This document shows positions 13,927 through 19,991 of a DNA stretch of 19,991 bases, in pieces. The notes below the pieces were generated by a model. It was not told where the DNA came from. It did not search any database and worked only from the letters and a program-made list of their open reading frames with translations. The position numbers and the translations under genes are program-made. This DNA comes from Brevibacillus sp. (GTDB taxonomy: Bacteria; Bacillota; Bacilli; Brevibacillales; Brevibacillaceae). Position 1 is the stretch's first letter. The number at the start of each line of letters is the position of its first letter. The stretch is from contig JARDZO010000074.1 of NCBI GenBank assembly GCA_029240815.1, positions 1-19,991 on the forward strand. The letters run 5' to 3'.

Positions 13927-14778
13927 GTGAGGTTCAATTTCGATGGACGAGGATTAACCGACACACCGGAAGAAGTATTTATGACGGATTCGCTCATGGA
14001 ATTGAGCATGTATAACAATCGAATCAAAGAGATCACGGAAAAAGTCTTTTCGCATCCTGAATTAGAAGTTTTGAATTATGCGGGAAACGAGCTCACGGAA
14101 ATACCAAATGGAATTCAAAACTTGCAAAACCTCAAGATGCTGGATTTAGGTCACAATAAGATCAAGGAGCTGCCAGCAGAGCTTGGGATGCTGAAAAATT
14201 TGGACGCCTTTCTCTACTTGAGCAATAACCAATGTAAAACGATTCCGAATGAGCTTTGCGACCTCCACAAGCTTCGCTATTTAAATGTAACAGATAATCA
14301 ATTAACGGAGTTGCCTGCGAATATAGATGGATTAAAGAGCCTCGTTGAATTGCGCTTGTACAACAACCAGATCAAGACTTTGCCGCAAGCGTTAACGGCT
14401 ATTGCATGCTTGCGAGAATTGCATTTGTACGGAAATCAACTGACGGGTTTTCCAGAATCATTAGGAGAGTTGGCAGAACTACGGATTCTGGACGTGAGCA
14501 ACAATCAAATAGCAGAGTTGCCTAAATCCATTGGCAGTCTCAAAAAGCTGAGACGCTTTAATCTGCGAACCAATCGCCTGCAGGGCGTACCTGAAGAAAT
14601 CGGGGGAATGGGCAATCTCATTGAACTGGATTTGCGTGATAACGATATCGCAGAAATCCCTCGTACGGTGTTGCAACTGGAAAACCTGGAGAAGCTCGAC
14701 TTGAGATGGAACAAGAACCTGAAGGTAACGGACTGCTTGATAGAGCTGGAAAAAAGAGGTTGCCTGGTATATCTGTAA
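13927..14778 (+). CDS. cytosolic leucine-rich-repeat protein
   Basis: The 283-residue protein is made almost entirely of leucine-rich repeats. I count ten full units of 23 residues from about 22 onward, plus an N-terminal cap and a partial last unit. The pattern is LxxLxLxxNxLxxLPxxIxxL, as in typical bacterial Ras-suppressor-like LRRs. The fourth unit (NLDAFLYLSNNQ) has one extra residue. There is no signal peptide, membrane segment, LPxTG anchor or second domain, so it probably acts in the cytoplasm as a protein-binding scaffold. GTG 13927 is chosen because AGGAGG (13913-13918) is eight bases upstream. It appears monocistronic, between the tctC terminator and a bidirectional terminator. The partner is unknown. 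Confidence 0.88.
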   Translation: MRFNFDGRGLTDTPEEVFMTDSLMELSMYNNRIKEITEKVFSHPELEVLNYAGNELTEIPNGIQNLQNLKMLDLGHNKIKELPAELGMLKNLDAFLYLSNNQCKTIPNELCDLHKLRYLNVTDNQLTELPANIDGLKSLVELRLYNNQIKTLPQALTAIACLRELHLYGNQLTGFPESLGELAELRILDVSNNQIAELPKSIGSLKKLRRFNLRTNRLQGVPEEIGGMGNLIELDLRDNDIAEIPRTVLQLENLEKLDLRWNKNLKVTDCLIELEKRGCLVYL

Positions 14779-14855
14779 GGTAAATGCTGTACCAGTACAT
14801 CCGAAAACCAGAAAAATATGATCGCTGTCCAGCTGCATGAAGAGTACAAGTAAAG

Positions 14856-14893
14856 AAAAGGCCTGTGTGAGGGTAAAGTCACACAGGCCTTTT
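14856..14893. terminator. bidirectional terminator between the LRR gene and ktrB
   Basis: AAAAGGCCTGTGTGA (14856-14870) and TCACACAGGCCTTTT (14879-14893) form a perfect 15-bp stem with an eight-base loop. A-run and T-run flanks make it work on both strands for the two convergent genes. Confidence 0.95.
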
Positions 14894-14901
14894 CATCTCG
14901 A

Positions 14902-16260
14902 TTACTGCCCGATGATCACGCGTTCTTTCGGGTGATGGTAGCGGACAATCCGATCTTTACGTTTGAGGAACAGCAGCAGGTTGATAATGCCGATCCGGCC
15001 CACCACCATCGTGACGACGAGAATCAGTTTCCCACCTGTTCCGAGATGCGAAGTGATGCCTGTGGACAAACCCGTCGTACCAAAGGCAGAACACACCTCG
15101 AACAGGATGTGCTGGAAGGGCAAATCCTCTAGCCAGACCAGCAGCATGACAGCTGTGAAGACGAGAATGACGGCGACAAAAAAGACCATGAACGACTTCA
15201 TAATGTCTTCGTCCACGAGCTCCCTGCCGAATACTTTGACATCCTTGAAGCCTCGCATATTAGCAAAAACAGCCGCTACCAGCACGAAGAACGTCGTCGT
15301 CCGTATCCCTCCGCCGACACTGCTCGGAGAGGCACCGATGAACATCATCCCGGACAGCATGATCAAGGTAGGCGTCGAGAGCAGGCTGATATCCATGGTT
15401 GCCAGACCGCCACTTCGCGAAGAAACCGAGTGAAACAGGGAGTAGAACAAGATCTGGTCCCACGTTTGATCCTGGAAAAAGGCGGTGCGCTCAAACAGGT
15501 AGATGAGCAGGGCGCCAGCGACAATGAGCGAGAAAAAGGTCAAGGTCGTGATTTTGGTAAACAACGTAAACGTAAAACGCTGCTTGGCTCGACGGTACGA
15601 CAGATAGCTCCTCAATTCCACAAGCACCGGAAACCCGATCGCCCCACAGATAATCAGGATCATGACGATCGACTGAAAGATGTAATCGTGGGTAAAGTCA
15701 AGCATCGAGTTACCATAAAGATCAAAACCTGCATTCGTAAATGCACTGACCGAAGCGAAATAACCGTGGTAAAAGGCAGTATACCAATCTTGATAATAGC
15801 CTGCGAAAAGAAAGTGACTACCCAATAGAATCGTACCGGCAAGCTCAATCATGAGGGCAATGACGAGAATATTTCGCATTAGATCGACCAAGCCGGACAA
15901 AGTAGAACGGTTGTGGTCGGTCGCAATCCAAATTCGCTGCTCCAACCCGATCCTTTGCCCAAGCAATAACCAGAAAAAGGTTCCCAGCGTCATGATTCCA
16001 ATCCCGCCTACCTGAAAGAGCAGGGTCAAAAAGAGAAGTCCCCACTCATTGAAGACCTCATGGATCGTAATGACAGTGAGACCGGTCACGCTAATGGCGC
16101 TCGTCGCAGTGAACAGAGAGTCGATAAAGGACAGAGAGACTCCTGGATTATGAAAGAAGGGCAAGCACAATAGAATCGTAGAGACTAGAATGAGTCCCAC
16201 ATAAAAAAAGACAATAATCTGCACGGACGTCAATCGACGTTTTTGAGAGGATGATAGCAA
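14902..16260 (-). CDS. Ktr/Trk-type potassium uptake channel subunit (KtrB/KtrD-like)
   Basis: The 452-residue protein is a four-fold membrane/pore/membrane K+ transporter of the TrkH/KtrB family, close in length to B. subtilis KtrB and KtrD. The four selectivity-filter glycines are readable: SVTGLT (58-63), TNAGFD (175-180), SRSGGLAT (281-288) and TTGLST (395-400). The charged gate arginine of the last segment is present in VGRIG (420-424). The start is TTG at 16260, supported by AGGAGG nine bases upstream on the minus strand. An ATG above it is out of frame. A possible -10, TATGAT (16301-16296), lies close upstream, with only a weak -35. No KtrA/KtrC gating subunit gene is adjacent, so that partner must be elsewhere, as for B. 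subtilis ktrC and ktrD. Confidence 0.9.
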   Translation of the reverse strand: MLSSSQKRRLTSVQIIVFFYVGLILVSTILLCLPFFHNPGVSLSFIDSLFTATSAISVTGLTVITIHEVFNEWGLLFLTLLFQVGGIGIMTLGTFFWLLLGQRIGLEQRIWIATDHNRSTLSGLVDLMRNILVIALMIELAGTILLGSHFLFAGYYQDWYTAFYHGYFASVSAFTNAGFDLYGNSMLDFTHDYIFQSIVMILIICGAIGFPVLVELRSYLSYRRAKQRFTFTLFTKITTLTFFSLIVAGALLIYLFERTAFFQDQTWDQILFYSLFHSVSSRSGGLATMDISLLSTPTLIMLSGMMFIGASPSSVGGGIRTTTFFVLVAAVFANMRGFKDVKVFGRELVDEDIMKSFMVFFVAVILVFTAVMLLVWLEDLPFQHILFEVCSAFGTTGLSTGITSHLGTGGKLILVVTMVVGRIGIINLLLFLKRKDRIVRYHHPKERVIIGQ

Positions 16261-16411
16261 AACGAATGGCCTCCTGGTTCATACTCGTAAGGGTAATCAT
16301 ACCAAAAAAAACGAGGAAGCAAAAATGGGAAGTCCGGAAATCACCGGAACATGATTAGGCAAATGGCCAAGCCGTGTTTTACACGTGACGAATCGCGAAA
16401 TGTCCTGCACA

Positions 16412-16450
16412 AGACAAACCCCCTTGAAAACCAAGGGGGAATCGTCTTTT
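16412..16450 (-). terminator. hairpin after the CHRD gene
   Basis: CCCCCTTG (16419-16426) pairs with CAAGGGGG (16432-16439), extended by AAGAC/GTCTT outer arms. It lies just beyond the CHRD stop codon on the minus strand. The following T tract is interrupted (TTTGTCTT), so strength is uncertain. Confidence 0.6.
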
Positions 16451-16453
16451 GTT

Positions 16454-16879
16454 TTATTTTCTTCGGCGATTAAAAATACGCCTGATCTGACCGCGTATTT
16501 CTCCGTTAGGGTTTTGGGTCGTGTGTGCATTGGCATAGGTCTGTCCTCGATTCATGAGGGTCACCAAATCTGACAGAGATCTGCCTTGCAAGGGTCCGAC
16601 CAAGTCATTGCGCGTAAGGGTTCCTCTCACTACGCCTCGGTTTACACTAATGCCTCTTGCGACTGGTCCGAACAAAAATGCTACGACAGGACCATTCACT
16701 CCTCTGGCGCCAATGTGGATGTGGGCTTGGGTGAAATTAAGTAAGTTATTTACGGTTAAACGAAAGTGTAGCCTTTGTCCATCTTCACTCAAGCGAAATC
16801 GAGCATTACCTGTCGCATTGGTTCTGACGGGAGGCACCTCTTCCGAACCACGCAAAATAGCCCGAAATCTTTGTGCCAT
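16454..16879 (-). CDS. CHRD-domain protein
   Basis: The 141-residue protein consists of a single CHRD (chordin-type) domain. Visible features are FRAILRGSEEVPPVRTNATGNARFRLSEDGQRL, then FTQAHIHIGARGVNGPVVAFLFG, and YANAHTTQNPNGEIRGQI near the C-terminus. The histidine-containing AHIHIG and NPNGEIRGQI blocks are the family's best-conserved parts. It ends in a basic tail (RRIFNRRRK). CHRD proteins are usually exported or surface-located, but no signal peptide is visible here. A perfect ribosome site, AAGGAGG, precedes the ATG by six bases. Its function is unknown. It is divergent from the neighbouring germination operon, which raises but does not prove a link to spores. Confidence 0.85.
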   Translation of the reverse strand: MAQRFRAILRGSEEVPPVRTNATGNARFRLSEDGQRLHFRLTVNNLLNFTQAHIHIGARGVNGPVVAFLFGPVARGISVNRGVVRGTLTRNDLVGPLQGRSLSDLVTLMNRGQTYANAHTTQNPNGEIRGQIRRIFNRRRK

Positions 16880-17053
16880 AAAAACACCTCCTTGTCTCTC
16901 TTATCGCTAGCTTATTATCGAGGGTCAAGTACGGCTTGTATGTTTGTCCACATGAGGATAAAAAACGGCAATAAACTACCTTGGCTGGTGGAATATGTAC
17001 ATACTTCTCGGGAAACGAGGAAATATAAGGTGGATTTCTAAGGGGGGATATGT

Positions 17054-18532
17054 GTGAGCGGACGACTTTCAAATATTCCATCCGGTTCAGTAGAAAACGA
17101 TGTAGCTGCGATTCAGGAGCTGCTCCACTACAGTGACGACTTGCAAATCAAGGATTTCCGTAGGAGAAACGAACGGATTAAGGTAGTATTTATCGATACT
17201 CTGACAGACAGCCAGTCCATGCACGAACAAATTTTACAACCGATTCTCCACCATCCAGACGCTAGCATGGAGGAATGTTTACCTGCTGCCACGATAAAGA
17301 TCGTCCCAACGCTGGATGAGGCGGTCTCTTGTCTCCTCAGAGGCTTTGTGATATTACTCTCCCCTGGACAACAAGACATCGTATGCATTGCAGCCAAATC
17401 GTCTTTTATCCGTTCTGTTGAAGAACCTTTGAATGAAAAAGTCGTTCGAGGAGCACATGACGGATTTATCGAAAATCTCAATGTAAACGTCCACCTAGTT
17501 CGCAAGATGATAGAAAATCGGCAGTTAACGGTCACGTATTATACAGTCGGAAAGGAAACGCAGACGCGAGTCGCACTTCTTTACATGAATAACCTGGCAA
17601 ATAAACAGGTCGTTCAAGAAATGGAAAAACGAATTCAGTCCATCCACGCTGATAGCATCCTGGGGACTAATTTTATCGAAGAATATGTGGAAGATGCTCC
17701 GTTCTCCCCGTTTCCTCAGCTACTGAGCACGGAGCGCCCTGATCGGGTCACGGCCAACCTGATGGAAGGAAGAGTGGCGCTTCTGGCAAGCGGGGCTCCT
17801 ACGGCATTGGTCTTTCCTGTCACGTTTTTTGCCTTCTACCAATCTCCGGATGATTATAATAGTCGTTGGTTTGCAGGGACATTTTTTAGGATCATTCGCC
17901 TGATCAGTTTTTTCATCGCTGTATCCTTGCCAGCTATTTATATCGCGACGGTTGCTTTTCGCTTTGAAATTTTGCCGAGCAACATGATTATCGCGATCAA
18001 GCAATCGATCGATAAAGTTCCCTATCCACCCTTGATTGAAGCGTTCATCATGGAAATCACGATTGAACTCATTCGGGAAGCGGGGATTCGCTTGCCATCG
18101 CCGCTCGGACAAACCATTGGAGTGATAGGAGGTATCGTGATCGGCCAGGCAGTAGTACAGGCAAACCTTGTCTCCAATATCATGGTGATTGTAGTGGCGA
18201 TTACAGCGATTGCCGCCTATGTCGTTCCTTCCAATGAAATGGGGACAGCAGTGCGCTTGTTACGCTTCGGTTTCATGATTTCCGCAGCCACGCTAGGATT
18301 GCTGGGGATTGTACTGAGCTTTACGCTGCTGATCATTCATCTGTGTGCGCTGGAGTCCTTTGGTACTCCTTATCTCGCCCCTCTCTCGACAGTAAAAGGG
18401 AGGAATCTAAAAGACACGTTTGTCCGATTCCCGATTTGGAAAATGAGCAACAGGCCTGTAGATGCAGCACCCCAAAAAAGCACGCAAGAGACGATATCTC
18501 GAGGGTGGCAACCAGATGATCCCAGAGAATAG
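17054..18532 (+). CDS. GerA-family spore germinant receptor subunit A
   Basis: The 492-residue protein has a soluble N-terminal domain (about 1-265) and a C-terminal membrane domain with about five segments (276-302, 354-374, 376-392, 405-430). GerA hallmarks are EPLNEKVVRGAHDGF (124-138) followed by ENLNVNVHLVRKMI, ERPDRVTANLMEGRVALL (227-244), and REAGIRLPSPLGQTIGVIGG (341-360) followed by QANLVSN. The A subunit with B and C forms the nutrient germinant receptor in the spore inner membrane. GTG 17054 follows AGGGGGG at 17041-17047; a nearby ATG at 17050 is out of frame. It overlaps the next gene by 17 bases. The germinant cannot be told from sequence. Confidence 0.93.
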   Translation: MSGRLSNIPSGSVENDVAAIQELLHYSDDLQIKDFRRRNERIKVVFIDTLTDSQSMHEQILQPILHHPDASMEECLPAATIKIVPTLDEAVSCLLRGFVILLSPGQQDIVCIAAKSSFIRSVEEPLNEKVVRGAHDGFIENLNVNVHLVRKMIENRQLTVTYYTVGKETQTRVALLYMNNLANKQVVQEMEKRIQSIHADSILGTNFIEEYVEDAPFSPFPQLLSTERPDRVTANLMEGRVALLASGAPTALVFPVTFFAFYQSPDDYNSRWFAGTFFRIIRLISFFIAVSLPAIYIATVAFRFEILPSNMIIAIKQSIDKVPYPPLIEAFIMEITIELIREAGIRLPSPLGQTIGVIGGIVIGQAVVQANLVSNIMVIVVAITAIAAYVVPSNEMGTAVRLLRFGFMISAATLGLLGIVLSFTLLIIHLCALESFGTPYLAPLSTVKGRNLKDTFVRFPIWKMSNRPVDAAPQKSTQETISRGWQPDDPRE

Positions 18533-19613
18533 AAAGATTTCCCCGCTTCAACTGTTTTTCGTCATTATTCAAACTCAAGTCGGGTCCGGCATCCTCTCCC
18601 TTCCCTATGAAGTCCATCAATCGGCAAAAGGGGATAGCTGGATACCGATGCTGTTATCCGGTTTGATCGTACAGTTCTTGATCGTTGGCTACTGGATGTT
18701 GATGTGCCGCAATCCAGGGTCGCATCTGTTTGAGCTCGCATCGGAACGGCTTGGTGTCTTTTTCGGTGGTCTCATCAATCTGTGTTACATTAGCTACTTT
18801 TTGTTCATCGCTACGCTCATTCAGCTAAACTACCATGCCATCATCAGTAAATGGGCTTACCCCAATACTCCCAAATGGATCTTGCTGGGATTGATGTTTT
18901 TGGTCTCCTCCTATTTATGCAAGCAAAGTCTTCAAGTAATCGCGCGGTTTTATTCCATCCTGAGTTTTTTGTTAATCCCTGTCCTCGTTTTACTTGTTCT
19001 CGCCATCTCCAAAGGGCATTTGATCTATCTGCTACCGATGGGACAGGTGAGTTACGGCGACATTCTTTCCGGAATGAAGAGCACGATTCTTGCCATGACC
19101 GGATTCGAAGCGATTCTCATGCTGTTTCCTTACGTGCAGGGCTCCCCGCGGAGGATTTTAAAAAAACTAATGCTTGCGAACCTCTTTGTCACGCTGTTGT
19201 ATACCTTGACCATTTTTGCTGCGATCACTTTTTTTAACACGGAACAGCTTTTTCTCATCCCGGAGCCTGTGTTGTATATGTTAAAAGCACTCTCATTTAT
19301 TGTGGTAGAGCGGCTCGAATACATTTTTCTATCGTTTTGGATAACAAAGGTAATCAGCTCTTCCGCCATTTTTATTTTTTTTGGCGCAATCGGGATCTCC
19401 CATATCCTGAAAAGACAAAGTCACACAAGAATTGCTGTTGTAGTCTCCTTGATTCCCTATTTTGTAGCACTATGGATAGATGACCCCTTTATTATGGACA
19501 AAATGACGTACCTTTTAGAGAGGATCAGTCCAGTCATCTTCATCTTGATTCCTGGCCTTTTGCTGGTGGTTTCTTATTTCCAAAAAGGGAAAGGGAGGCA
19601 GAAAGCTGCATGA
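18516..19613 (+). CDS. GerB-family spore germinant receptor subunit B (permease-like)
   Basis: The 365-residue integral membrane protein has about ten hydrophobic segments and belongs to the amino-acid permease-like GerAB family. It opens with the typical ISPLQLFFVIIQTQVGSGIL and PYEVHQSAKGDSW, and has the conserved GFEAILMLFPY in the middle and VVERLEYIFL further on. B subunits bind the germinant within the membrane. ATG 18516 lies within the last codons of the A-subunit gene, with GAGGGTGG at 18501-18508 as ribosome site; earlier in-frame starts would overlap further without better sites. The stop overlaps the next start (ATGA), so the three genes are translationally coupled. Confidence 0.92.
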   Translation: MIPENRKISPLQLFFVIIQTQVGSGILSLPYEVHQSAKGDSWIPMLLSGLIVQFLIVGYWMLMCRNPGSHLFELASERLGVFFGGLINLCYISYFLFIATLIQLNYHAIISKWAYPNTPKWILLGLMFLVSSYLCKQSLQVIARFYSILSFLLIPVLVLLVLAISKGHLIYLLPMGQVSYGDILSGMKSTILAMTGFEAILMLFPYVQGSPRRILKKLMLANLFVTLLYTLTIFAAITFFNTEQLFLIPEPVLYMLKALSFIVVERLEYIFLSFWITKVISSSAIFIFFGAIGISHILKRQSHTRIAVVVSLIPYFVALWIDDPFIMDKMTYLLERISPVIFILIPGLLLVVSYFQKGKGRQKAA

Positions 19614-19991
19614 GAACATACTTGTGTTTCATTTACATCTGCTCTCTAGTCTTCCTTTCCGGTTGTTGGGACGAAAGAATATTAAAAGACAGGAACTTAA
19701 TCATTTGTATCGGTCGAGATTTGGTGGAAGAGGGGAAAATCCAAACCTCATATGCTTTGTTGACTCCAGCGATTAAGCAGGCTGGTTCTTCCTCTTCATC
19801 GCAGCAATCCGGATCAGGTATTGCAGGTGGCAAGCAAAAGAATGTGATTTCAGCCGTCGGAGATTCGATTAATGAAACTGCGTTGATGATGGACAGAAAA
19901 ACATCGGAAACGGTAGACGACTCAAAAAACCAAGTGGTGTTGATCGGTGAGGAGCTAGCGAGAAAGGATCTCTACACGACACTGGATATAC
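19610..19991 (+). CDS. Ger(x)C-family spore germination lipoprotein, 5' part
   Basis: The first about 127 residues are present; the frame is open to the window end. A lipoprotein signal with lipobox LSGC gives lipidated Cys19. Directly after it comes WDERILKDRNLIICIGRD, the strongly conserved start of GerAC proteins (C-W-D-x-R/K). The C subunit is anchored on the outer face of the spore inner membrane and completes the A-B-C receptor. A Ser/Gln/Gly-rich stretch (about 61-76, SSSSSQQSGSG) interrupts the first domain and looks like a flexible loop. The start overlaps the gerB stop as ATGA. Identification is firm although the protein is truncated by the window. Confidence 0.9.
   Translation, partial: MRTYLCFIYICSLVFLSGCWDERILKDRNLIICIGRDLVEEGKIQTSYALLTPAIKQAGSSSSSQQSGSGIAGGKQKNVISAVGDSINETALMMDRKTSETVDDSKNQVVLIGEELARKDLYTTLDI

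Noticed and set aside
16976..17006. Sporulation (sigma-G type) promoter for the ger operon
   Set aside because: CATACTT at 17000-17006 resembles the -10, but no convincing -35 exists at the right distance; expected biologically yet not supported by sequence.

Overview
The window reads as a chromosomal segment of a spore-forming Bacillota, most like Brevibacillus or a close relative. The reasons are strong AGGAGG-type ribosome binding sites with some GTG/TTG starts, Rho-independent terminators, CcpA-type cre boxes, and a GerA/GerB/GerC spore germinant-receptor operon. The genus is an inference from overall gene style; no rRNA or tRNA is present to fix it. All identifications come from reading motifs, not from searches.

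Region 1 (1-5678). A complete abgT-abgA-abgB operon (454-4754) encodes a p-aminobenzoyl-glutamate-type importer and both subunits of the matching M20-family hydrolase. It has a near-consensus sigma-A promoter (226-254), a leader of about 190 nt with a 22-bp palindrome, and a strong terminator (4790-4829). Direct repeat copies bracket it. The 3' end of one copy opens the window (1 to about 150). A fuller copy lies at about 4871-5565 and is unusually rich in predicted RNA secondary structure, with no convincing gene.

Region 2 (5679-6257). A single GNAT acetyltransferase gene with its own terminator.

Region 3 (6258-13806). A sugar or sugar-acid utilisation locus: dhaK-like and dhaL-like kinase subunits, a DapA-superfamily aldolase/dehydratase, a LacI-family regulator, then tctB, tctA and tctC of a tripartite tricarboxylate-type transporter. 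Three exact copies of TGAAACGTTTCA lie upstream of the kinase genes. A fourth copy with one mismatch sits on the regulator's own promoter. This points to local, autoregulated LacI control. Two cre boxes, one upstream of dhaK and one upstream of tctB, suggest a CcpA overlay. The probable logic is that TctABC imports an organic acid, the aldolase or dehydratase processes it, and the DhaK/DhaL pair phosphorylates a keto-sugar product. No DhaM is present. The substrate is unknown, and this is the best candidate here for an undescribed pathway.

Region 4 (13807-17053). A cytosolic leucine-rich-repeat protein, a bidirectional terminator, then on the minus strand a Ktr/Trk-type potassium channel subunit and a small CHRD-domain protein.

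Region 5 (17054-end). A gerA-gerB-gerC operon with overlapping genes; gerC is cut off by the window end.
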